64,000 nucleotides of DNA from Aphelenchoides besseyi. Its lineage: Eukaryota; Nematoda; Chromadorea; Rhabditida; Aphelenchoididae. The stretch spans positions 10,044,001-10,108,000 of the forward strand of contig JAMPIQ010000002.1 of the NCBI GenBank assembly GCA_024699855.1, written 5' to 3'. Below are positions 50,518 to 59,763 of the stretch, piece after piece (the stretch's first letter is position 1; each line of letters begins with the position of its first letter). Made by a program: the position numbers and the translations under genes. Below the pieces are notes generated by a model, which was not told the origin of the DNA, ran no database searches, and saw nothing but the letters and a program-made list of their open reading frames with translations.

Positions 50518-51246
50518 CGGGTCGTCGTCGGATTCATAAAAAACGCGAAGTGGATGTGAGAAGGATGGATGTGGCGATGCGCAAATCAAATACAAACACC
50601 AAAGCGAAAATCGAAAGATTAACGATCAGCATTAGACTTTAAGCGCTGCCATGTATAAACAGTCAAAACTTACAATCAAAAAAAGTTTAAAAAGAGAAAT
50701 CGTAAATGTTCGCATTGACATTTAAACGATAGGATTCCAATTGAAATTTAGTTTTTACAGGGAACTAGGACGACGGAGAATTAACGTTGGGGAAACGACG
50801 GTCCATTTCAACAGTCGAATGATTTCCCAAGCCGCCGAGCGGTCGTGAAATTTTTTTCTGTTTTGCGTTTCCATTTCGTTTTTATTTATCTCAACGTGAT
50901 ATTTCAGGTGATCGTTGGAATGCCGCAAAGACCGCGATTACCGACCCATCGGCCGATTGACCAACCGTCGCTGTTCAACTTTTGAGGTCGACCGGAACCG
51001 GAAGTTGAAATGATTGCAAACGAACTAACTGTTAGTTTTCAGGGCTCGAACACTTCCCGTGACCACCACTGAAACCGTCGCGTCTTCATCAGTTCTTTCT
51101 TCTTCGGTGGTTCTCCCGTCTTCATCGACGGTCGTCCAGTCTTCGTCGACTCCGTTCCTCGACATTACCAATACGCACGGATTTTTTTACCGTGGAATCA
51201 TAACTTAGTGGACCGCTGGGAATCGGTTATAGACGCGGACGGTAAC
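50518..51246. other. Interval upstream of the Tc1-like element
   Basis: A plus-strand frame at 51042-51205 after a TTTTCAG acceptor encodes a Ser/Thr/Val-rich stretch (TVASSSVLSSSVVLPSSST). It might be an exon, but no in-phase upstream exon was found. Otherwise nothing is recognisable. Confidence 0.35.
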
Positions 51247-51248
51247 TA

Positions 51249-51280
51249 CACTGTGTTCAAAAAGTTTGCGACCGTCATTT
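51249..51280 (+). repeat. Left terminal inverted repeat of the Tc1-like element
   Basis: Thirty-two bases, an exact reverse complement of 51976-52007, directly next to a TA. Confidence 0.92.
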
Positions 51281-51312
51281 TTCTTTGATTTGTTTTTGGA
51301 TTTAATTCAATT

Positions 51313-51891
51313 TTGGCTTGTATATTTGAATTACACCTGATTTTTAGAATTATAGGTTTTGGAAAACGCCTTACCGAGTACGAAAAGGGCCAAATTGATG
51401 CACGCCGCGGTAATGGGGATAGCTTTCAAGACATCGCCAACGCATTAAATCGTTCAAAAAGTTCAATTGTTGCTTATGCCAACGGCAAGACCGTAAAACG
51501 AAGAGCAAAGAACGTCGGAAGAAAATGAACAAGCGCCAGGAAAGTCAAATCATTAACAAAGCATCGAATTCATTCAAATCATTGTCAACACGACAACGCT
51601 CAAATCCATGCAAGTTTTGCTACTGGGTTCTTTCTTCGCCGCAACTCGATCAATGTTTTGGACTGGCCGGCCTGCTCCCCTGATCTGAATCCGATCGAGA
51701 ACATTTGGGGACATTTGGCGCGCATCATTTACGCCCAGAACAAGAAATATGGAACAGTTGATGAGCTCAAGCAAGCCATTTTGAAAGCATGGAATGAACT
51801 CAGCCCTCAAACGTTCGAGAATCACATCAATTCAATGCCGAATCGAATTTTCCAGGTGATCAACCGCAACGGAAATGTCACGGATTATTAG
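51313..51891 (+). pseudogene. Truncated Tc1-like transposase
   Basis: The N-terminal helix-turn-helix part is present (RLTEYEKGQIDARRGNGDSF, then IANALNRSKSSIVAYANGK, ending at TGA 51528). The C-terminal catalytic end is also present in another frame (VLDWPACSPDLNPIENIWGH, ending HINSMPNRIFQVINRNGN), carrying the final glutamate of the DD34E triad. The middle, with the first two catalytic aspartates, is missing; only about 130 bases separate the two halves. It cannot encode an active enzyme. Confidence 0.88.
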
Positions 51892-51975
51892 GCTGTTGGT
51901 ATTTGTTGTCAGTTTGTTCTTTTAAATAACTTCTTTTGCATCAAAATTGAATAAAAACCAAAAAACAAGTCAAAG

Positions 51976-52007
51976 AAATGACGGTCGCAAACTTTTTGAA
52001 CACAGTG
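51976..52007 (-). repeat. Right terminal inverted repeat of the Tc1-like element
   Basis: Exact reverse complement of the left 32 bases, followed by the TA target duplication at 52008-52009. Confidence 0.92.
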
Positions 52008-52221
52008 TATTTTGAATATTAAATGAAATTTTGACGATTTGCAATTGATTTAAATATTAGAAATTTATGATAACCGGTAATCCAGAAAAATTTCAGGAAG
52101 ATTAACATTTTGGGTAAAACAAAATACCACAGGTTTGGTATTCTGTGGCTGTTCGGATAATTTTTCCTCAACCTATTATGTAAGTTTGAAAATTAACACC
52201 AAATAAAATTTACTTTTGCAG

Positions 52222-52476
52222 AAATGGTCATGTAAACTTTGTGACCGTTGTTTTTCGTACCGTTGTCAATGGACAAAACATTGTCGCGCGCTACACGAAA
52301 TTGTAGGCATCGAAGACTATCTGTTGAACTCTGCTGTGGTCATGAAACAGAACAAAAAACAGCGAAAGTATCGGAAAGAGAACAAGGACGAGATAAATGA
52401 AAAAAAAAACGAAATACGCGGACGTGATCAACGGACAACATCGAAAGGGCCGCGAGAAGAAGAAGCGAGAAGCTGA
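52222..52476 (+). CDS. C2H2 zinc-finger exon with lysine/glutamate-rich tail (partial gene)
   Basis: A TTTTGCAG acceptor opens an exon reading KWSCKLCDRCFSYRCQWTKH then CRALH, a C-x2-C-x12-H-x4-H finger. It is followed by a charged, coiled-coil-like tail (KQRKYRKENKDEINEKKNEI) and a stop at 52476. I could not identify the upstream exon or start; the Tc1-like insertion lies 200 bases upstream. It may be the last exon of a zinc-finger gene or part of the DNA-binding region of the neighbouring mobile element. Confidence 0.4.
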   Translation, partial: KWSCKLCDRCFSYRCQWTKHCRALHEIVGIEDYLLNSAVVMKQNKKQRKYRKENKDEINEKKNEIRGRDQRTTSKGPREEEARS

Positions 52477-52559
52477 AGCAAAGAAAACTGAGGCGGTAAG
52501 CCCGAGCTCCAAGTCGAGTAATCGTGTGATTTTTAGGTTTCCCGTGATCACAAGTCAAC

Positions 52560-53779
52560 GATTTTCAATCACTGCAACGATTACAACGGTCGGTAAATTA
52601 ACATCACCAGAGATAGTAACCGAACTTTCCCGTTTGATTCGTGAAAACCCTAATCAATCGGTTCGAGAACTTGCGAGACTTGAGAGAATGCCGTCAAAAA
52701 CGACGATTCATCGGATTCTAACGGCAAGCCGTTCAAACGTTCTAATCATGTTTTTGTTCAGAATGGAAGTTATCATCTGTACAAGCTCCATTTGCTTCAA
52801 GCGTTAACCTCTGCAAACTGGGTTACTCGTCTTGATTTTGCTCGTTCTCAATTGGAAGTTATCGTCAACAATCCCGGCTTCCTCTCGAATTTGCTGTTTT
52901 CCGACGAAGCCCACTTCGTGGTTCACAGGTCCGTAAACGCCATAACTTTTATTATTGGTCGGATACGAATCCCAACTGGCAAGTCTTGATTAACAACAAG
53001 ATTGTAATCTCGCAATTCAGGTACCGAGAAGCACCTCTCCATTCTCCTCGGTTGACTGTCTGGGCTGCTATCAGTAAAATGGGAGTTGTTGGGCCATTTT
53101 TCACGCGAGACAACGTGAACGGCGATTCGTATCTTCGGTTGCTCCAAGATCGGTTCTATCCTACTCTCGAATCTTGGGGACTTCAAGATCTTGTCGTGTT
53201 TATGCACGATAGGCCCTGGCCCATTTCACACTTCGAGTCCGTGATTGGTTGAACAATCAGTTTCCGGGGCGTTGGATGGGTCGTGGAGGAGGCGATTCTG
53301 TTGCTCCATATCCGTGGCCACCTTACAGCCCGGATTCAACCCCATGTGACTTCTTTCTTTGGGGTTATCTCAAAGATCGGGTCTATCGGACGGAGCCAGA
53401 AAACTTGGACGACTTAGAAGCACGAATCGAACGGAAATTCGCAAATTTGGATCAAGAATTGATTGATCGAGCAATGAATGATTTTGAACGGTGAATGCAC
53501 AAACTCATTAAAAACAACGGAAAAAGTGAGATTTAACGGATAAACGATTGAAAAAATGGCCGTCCAAAACGCTTATCATTGGAAAATTTCGTCAAATCTT
53601 GCATCCTTTGACCAGGATGCAATTTTCGAGCCATTTTGATAGAATTTTGCAACTTTTCTCGGGGCCAAACAAAAATGCTTAATCTTATTTATCAACAACA
53701 AAAAACCGCATAAAAAAACCGTTCAAAAATCGACGAGAAATAAGCGTTCAAAATCTTCCGGTTGTGCTGGGACACCTTG
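52560..53779 (+). mobile_element. Mariner/IS630-type element with decayed transposase
   Basis: The transposase region (52580-53494) is followed by a 285-base tail. The tail ends in GCTGGGACACCTTG next to a TA (53780-53781), resembling the GTGTCCCA-type ends of this superfamily. I could not find the matching inverted repeat on the left, so the left limit given is only the start of recognisable coding sequence. Confidence 0.6.
52580..53494 (+). pseudogene. Decayed DDE transposase (Tc1/mariner superfamily, DFFLWGYLK type)
   Basis: Recognisable parts in order: an HTH region (IRENPNQSVRELARLERMPS, then TIHRIL), LLFSDEAHFVVH with the first catalytic Asp, LTVWAAISKMGVVGPFF, YLRLLQDRFYPTLESWGLQD, and the end WPPYSPDSTPCDFFLWGYLK with the third Asp. 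The region of the second Asp (MHD then AHFTLRVRDW) is broken by a one-base loss near 53210, and the frame also shifts near 52740 and 52990. The stop is TGA at 53494. It is inactive as it stands. Confidence 0.8.
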
Positions 53780-54101
53780 TATTTTAATTTTTTCGTTCTC
53801 ATTTTCATTTATGTCTGATCACAAACACTTCGACGCAGTGCAACGTCGAGAATGAAGGTTGGTGGACAATTTGAAATGAACGAAAATCTATCCATACGTT
53901 TTCACCTTTATTACCTAGTTCACTAAAAGATTTAAATTTTTAAGACAACAAATGTGTTCAAATAATTGACTTTTAATTAAAAAATTGTTCAGACACCTAT
54001 TGCTACCAATAAAACAATGATATTTGACTCAAATTGCAAGAACTTCGGTATTTGCCCGACCACGTGTTAATTCGTGGTGTTATCTTGGAACTTGCTTTTA
54101 C
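53780..54101. other. AT-rich spacer after the mariner-like element
   Basis: No open frame of note and no repeat structure seen. Confidence 0.4.
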
Positions 54102-55556
54102 CTATTACAACAAATCCCTCTGATCTCAACATTGGTATAACATTTGCTGCCCGGTGCACATTGTAGATCTGTATTGCAGCCCAGAAGCTCGTTCGTCTGC
54201 ATGTTTTTTTAAAAGGCTCCAAACCGTTAGGACAATGGAAAGAAAAGCACAAAGATTATTTGGATAAACAATAACTTACGAGTTTTGAAATTCTTTGTTG
54301 AACAGCAATAAAATTTTCGTCTCTCTTTGTTAAACATTCCCAAGTAACCAACCGGACTATCGTTTGAATGATCGCCATCACAGGTCTTCGGTTTGTGCGG
54401 TTCTACTGTCCACATAAACACCTTGGCCTTCGGGACACAATCCCATATTTACGTTTCCACAGCAAATGTTTCGATCCAAGTTTATTAAATCATCAACGCA
54501 AATGAATCCCGGAGGACATGAAGTGTTCGTACAATCAAAAGGATCATCGGTCGGACATGTTCAAAAAACAATTTCTCCATCTGCACAAGAAGCAGTGGTG
54601 CAGAAATTCATGTAATCCTAAAATAAAATTGTTATCGTTGTGTAATTACAAACTTTCTTGTGAATTTGCGAAACAGTTTGCTTCGTAACTGGATGTAGAA
54701 GACGAAATAAACGGCTTGCATCGTCGTTTCTCGACATCAAAAGCATATCGAATTGACGGTTCATTGCCCGGATCGTTGTTGTCTTTAACGGGCAGTGAGC
54801 AGATCTGTCAACGCGAAGGACAACAGTGATTTCCCAAACAAGTGTAGTTCTGTGGACATTTAATGCATGAAGACGGACCGCAAAGGAACGAACTGTTCGT
54901 TGTTTCATTGATCAAAATTTGACCACCGTATGAACATGACGATAAACGAACATTATTTGAACCGTTACTTGTTACAACCTTCAACACTGCAGTAGTTAGC
55001 ACAAGATTGCTCCGGCTTGAATCGATTTCAATTGCCATCACAACTGTAGAAATCGAATGGTTTGCAAGCTTTCAATTTCGAATCAAAATACCACCGAATC
55101 ACTTCAGATTGACCACAACGAATCCCGCTGTCAAAAGGCAATTGGCAAGTGTGCTCTTTGTTAGGACAGCAAATACTTTGTGTCGTATCACATTCTTAAT
55201 GGATCGAACGCTCATCAAAATCGATTCCTTCTTTATGAGTGTTGTTATTGCACTTCCAATAAAGATTGTTGTCAAGACGAATCGGTTCACCATGAGAACA
55301 AGTCGGTTCAGCTACTCAAAATCATTGAATTATATTTGCAACAAATGAACTTACTTTCAGTAAAACTACAGAAATCTTGACATTCGTCTAAAGTCTTAAA
55401 GGAATTAGCATGCGATCCACATCCTAAATGATTTTGGTGTCAGTTGTCTTATCGAAAAATTACCATTATATTGAAATGGTTTACAGATACTTTCTTTTGA
55501 GTTGTAATAATAACGGGTTGTTGATTTGGAATGACAAGCATTAGAACAGAAGTCGT
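54102..55556 (-). pseudogene. Decaying Kunitz plus lustrin multidomain gene
   Basis: Read on the minus strand from 55556. A Kunitz half (TRYYYNSKESICKPFQYNG / CGSHANSFKTLDECQDFC) spans a normal intron. A lustrin module follows (CSHGEPIRLDNN, then QSICCPNKEHTC). A second Kunitz domain comes next (CQLPFDSGIRCGQ, RWYFDSKLKACKPFDFYSC, then CANYC). Another lustrin module (FLCGPSSCIKCPQNYTC, NHCCPS) and a partial Kunitz domain (RYAFDVEKRRCKPF) follow. Last are TCPTDDPFDCTNTSCPPGF and ELLGCNTDLQCAPGSKC. The frame is broken by TAA at 55196-55198, TGA at 55028-55030, 54808-54810 and 54561-54563, a 16-base frame-shifting segment at 54406-54421 and a shift at a T7 run (54204-54210). No start is visible. 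In nematodes such proteins are secreted cuticle or protease-inhibitor proteins. Confidence 0.7.
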
Positions 55557-58500
55557 CTAATAAGTGGGTTCTATCTCCGTTTTCGGCGCGCCAGCCCTCG
55601 GTCGAGAGTTACCATCAGTCAAACACCATCTCAATGTCGTTTATACCCATCACACAACTACGCAGCACCTTTGTTCGATGAATAGGCGCAGAAAATGGAC
55701 GTTTCACTCAATTCCCGCATTGCATTTCCTGTTTCTCATCACTTAAGCTAATTAACCCTTTCAAGTGTCATCTATCCTCGAAATCAATTTGTCTTTCAAG
55801 CATTTCCGTTTCGTGTAGCAAAAGCATATGAGAAAACGATTGATCCAGCGAGAGCAACCTTCGTAGATTGTTTCCCGCCACTTTTCCAAGGACGTGCAAA
55901 TGAGTTTTGATGTCACCGCCGCGTTTTTCTTCGTCAAAAGGACAATCGAAGTCCTGAAAATCGTTGGCGATCGTGGCGTCTTTTTCGCTGAAAGCGTTGC
56001 TATTCTTGAAGCAACAACATGTAGTGTTTTAAAACTTTTAAATTGCTGTTATTTAGATTCTGCGATTGTTCGTTGAAGTTCATTGGTGAAAATGTCTGCG
56101 GATTCGGCCGCTTCGAAATGTAAACCAAATCTGAAAGGTAATTTCCGACGAGAACGACTGCGGGATTCAAGACGACACGACAAACGATTCAAGTTCCAGC
56201 TCATCGATGAATCCAAGCCGGCGCTCAATTCGGAATTCAAATTCAAAGTCCCTAAGAAAAAGCAATGGACAATTCGACGAGCTCTCAACAACCAAGTAGG
56301 TTAGACGGTCGAGTACAAAAATTTACATTTTGAGCGACTTCGGACGAACAAATAGAGAAAATGTTTCCATTTTATTGCGCTAAACTTTCTATTCCAAATG
56401 TCATGCTTATAAAAAGCACTTGCGTTCTCTTTCCTTTCGTTTTTCGTTCTCCGAACCTGCAGCCCAAAAATTGAATTTATACTCCCGACTTTAATCATCC
56501 GTTTGCAAAGTAAATACTCGCAGTATTCCAATGGAAACTTCTGTTTTATTGATGCAACATACACGAAACTCTCTGATCATCTTCGATTGATCGCCGCAAA
56601 GTCAACTGTATGGTTCCAGCTATGTTTTTGTTAATTCGAGAAAAAGCGATGTTGTTTCGTCGACTTTTTTTCACTAATCTATTAATTAGAAAGCAGACGG
56701 CAATGTAAATAATATAACGATGGGATTTTAATTAACATGTCTGCTTGAAAACGTCTTTTGAGCTCCTTCACTAGTTAGACATCAACGCATTCCACAACTT
56801 TGTGTGACGCGTAGTTCTGTTTTCTGTCGTCGACTAAATACTTTTTCTCCAAAATCCGACAACTCTCAGCCTATTTTAATCCAAAAAAGCTGAACTGCGG
56901 GAATGACCGCACACGAATGTTTAGCCTGCGCATTCTGGCCACCAACAGGCGTCGTGTATAAGCCCCCGCATGTCTTCTTGGATTCGGGCCTTTTGTTGAC
57001 GGCACTCTGCTTTACGGCGCATAAAAAGTTTTCGTCAGTCTTCGTATCGACGACGGCCTCGCTCCGCTAGCTTCTTCCTCTTCATCGTTTTCTTGTCTTC
57101 TTCAACACCACTTCATCGAAGTCCGATGCATTTTGTTGCCCCCTCTCTTTCATATTTTGTCATCGTTTAGGGCGAGCGGAATTCGTTGCCTTTTCCGTCA
57201 TGATCTCGCATGTCCCTTCGCTTCATCGTACTTATTCTTCCGCTATGTTCATCACCGCCGACGCTCCTTCTGCTCTTTGTTCCACAACTTGGTGACTTTG
57301 GCCATTTAACGTATGTCGACCACGCACGTCTCTTTAGCGTCTATAGCTGTTCGCGGCTCATCGAACAGAAAGTAACTGCGCATTCATCATTAAGATTCAT
57401 GCTTCGAATTGAAATAGCGATTAACTCCTCAGAATCGTGGCGAACAACCGTCTTGCGCGTCTGTTAGTTATTGTGGCTGTTTGTTGAGGTTTTTTGCGGA
57501 TTAAGTCTCGTCCAGACAGCCGACAAACAAGCGCACAGTTTCGGTCGAGCAGCACATGGATTATGACCGTGAAATTCGACGCCTTCTTTCTTATCTTGAT
57601 TTCGATCTTCTGTTTCGAAAAGTTTTGTACATCCATCTATGTCTACGTCTTTTCGTTTGTTCTTTCGCAAAATAATCTGCATAATACCATTGTCTCAAAA
57701 GTCGAAATCAAAAGTTAAGACCTTACCAATGAAGCTACATTTCATGTTCCTTTCCAATACTTTCTAGACAGACGAGTGACCATCCAACTGTCGTAGATGG
57801 TCTTAAATTTGCTCACTGAAACTTTCATTCCGCAAAATGTGAGTATTAAAACTGAAGTCTAAAAGCGACTTTTAATTTTGGATTTCATTCGACGACCGTC
57901 TTCTTACGAAAACAGTTGTCGAAAATGTATTTGTTTTTAACGCGATCTGCCTACAAACCACCATGCGAACGTCCAATGTAAAGTCATGGCCAGTATTGAC
58001 AAGTTATGTTTTTGCCGCATTAACGAACCGAACTAGGAATTTGTTGCATAGGCGCAAATTTATCAAAGCAAACAAAATTTCCCTCTTGCCGCCACTCATT
58101 TGGCCCGTCAGAGTCCCGGACTGTCGTTGGCATCACATGCGAAAGCGCTCTAAACCTCGCTCACTGTGCTTGGCGTGATGGCAATTGCGAGGCACGGATT
58201 TGGCCAAGCAAAACTTAATTAACTATTATTGTCTGTAACGGCAATGAATTTAATGGTCGCGGTTCATTTACTTTTGCTCCAGCATTATCTTTTATCGTCC
58301 CGATGCCGTAGTACCGTTCTTTCAATTTTGCAAATCTGTTTGCTTAACCTGATCGATCACAAAGACAATACTCTGATCGCCAGTTTCCGAACTGGGTTGT
58401 GAAATCGCCTTCAATCATCAATTCGTTTAATGAAAACCCCCGCACGTGCTCGAATTCGTTGAATTAATGTCTTAAACAGTATTTTGAGCTTAAGAACGTT

Positions 58501-59763
58501 GAATGTGATTGTGAATCACCGAAATTAAAACCGCAGTCAACATCCATCTCGTCTGGAAGGGTGAGGGAATTGAACGGAAATTTGTTGAACAGAAAACCTC
58601 CAAAACACACGGGGATGAGCATTCGCTCTGACGCCAAACATGTACGTTGAAATAGAAAGGTCGCCGGTAACATTCGAAACGAAATTTTGGCCGCTTTTTC
58701 GTATACTTTTTGTTACGTCTTTTGTATTCTTCGGTGTGGTCTCGTGTTACTGTCTTCCATGCCCAATTACTCTCGCTTGAATTGAAATTAATCGCCGTTT
58801 TTCTCGAGATGAAATTACTGAACATGAGGAAAGACGAGCGTGAAAGACGAGGAAGGTTGCGGGAGCTGTTCGACTACAAGTGGTCTTTTCATTTGCGGTT
58901 TTCATTATGTTATTAGCCCGCAGGACCAAAATTTTATCCCCGCACTCTGCTGTCTTTCCCACGCTTCCACTCAAATTCAATTCTTTTTTGCGGATTAACT
59001 GCACAACGACAAGGTTGCTTCTATCTCCTCGATTCTCCGTTCAGCGGCATTTCCTCTTTGAATTTCCAGTCATTGTTTTAATTAAGCCACGACCACTGAT
59101 GCTGAAACAACATTCGAACAGAAGTCGTTTTGAATTTCAATTTTTTTACGAAAATTTCTTTACTACCGACCGAACGGTTTCGAACAAAACTGACGAGTTC
59201 GACGACAGAAACAATAATCGAAAAGGTCTTTAACGTTCGGATTTGAGTTTATGCTCGACATTGCAATCTGGACGCCGTTGACAGGCGAGAGGATGTGCAT
59301 GTTAAATGCGGTCGTTTGCATTCTCAGCGGACTGTGCCTCAATCCTCACGAGAATCCTTTGCCTCACAACGATCGCCATCGCGTTTTTGACTTCGTATTC
59401 CCGAACGACGGTTCGGAGAAATTCTCGGGCTTCCGAACCAAAACCCATCAACGCAAGTTATTGAACCGGTGCGGTTGGTGGTATTGTTCGACTTTCACAA
59501 TTTCACCCCGTGTCGCAGTCATCGGTGCTCAAACGCTTTTGAACGGACGGGCTCTGCGTTTAGCGGCTTTTTGTCTTCTGCGTGTCCGCTGGGCCCCCCA
59601 ATCTTGCTCTCTCTTGCCCCGAATGTGACTTTCTTCTCACATTTTGCTACGATGATGTTGCGTTTGAGGACAACACGAAGGTCGTCCTTTTCGGCTGTTC
59701 GCGCTCCGTTCTCCTGCCGTCTGCTTGAGGTGCGATTGCAAATTAGCTGACCGCGATATCTGA
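55557..59763. other. 4.2 kb interval, mostly without recognisable genes
   Basis: Apart from the small basic frame at 56092-56304, I see only motif-less open frames. These include 57210-57467 plus with a hydrophobic start and 59251-59750 plus, which overlaps shadow frames. GC content rises after 58900, ahead of the RGS gene, so upstream RGS exons or a promoter may lie there. Confidence 0.45.
56092..56304 (+). CDS. Possible small basic protein (70 residues)
   Basis: ATG 56092 opens MSADSAASKCKPNLKGNFRR and ends IRRALNNQVG at TAG 56304. Arg and Lys make up about 30 percent, and the sequence is hydrophilic (DSRRHDKRFKFQLIDESKPA, FKFKVPKKKQW). The CAA/GTAGGT near the end could also be a splice donor, in which case this is the first exon of a longer gene whose remainder I could not find. 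No family is recognised; chance cannot be excluded. Confidence 0.3.
   Translation: MSADSAASKCKPNLKGNFRRERLRDSRRHDKRFKFQLIDESKPALNSEFKFKVPKKKQWTIRRALNNQVG

Larger units (their letters stand above)
51249..52007 (+). mobile_element. Internally deleted Tc1-like DNA transposon
   Basis: The 759-base element is bounded by perfect 32-base terminal inverted repeats beginning CACTGTGTTCAAAAAGTTTG. The repeats continue imperfectly for about 70 bases. TA dinucleotides flank both ends (51247-51248 and 52008-52009), the Tc1/mariner target-site duplication. Inside are only the two ends of a transposase gene. This is a non-autonomous deletion derivative that would need a full copy elsewhere to move. Confidence 0.92.

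Noticed and set aside
50319..50642. 107-codon plus-strand frame
   Set aside because: Antisense to the 5' part of the minus-strand gene whose exons agree in phase; no motif.
55028..55198. In-frame TGA/TAA codons in the Kunitz/lustrin frame as recoding or selenocysteine
   Set aside because: The stops are of different types and occur at non-conserved positions, and frameshifts are also present; decay or sequence error is simpler.
57019..57040. CATAAAAAG followed by TCAGTC as a core promoter
   Set aside because: The spacing of about 15 bases is too short for a TATA-initiator pair and no gene follows closely.
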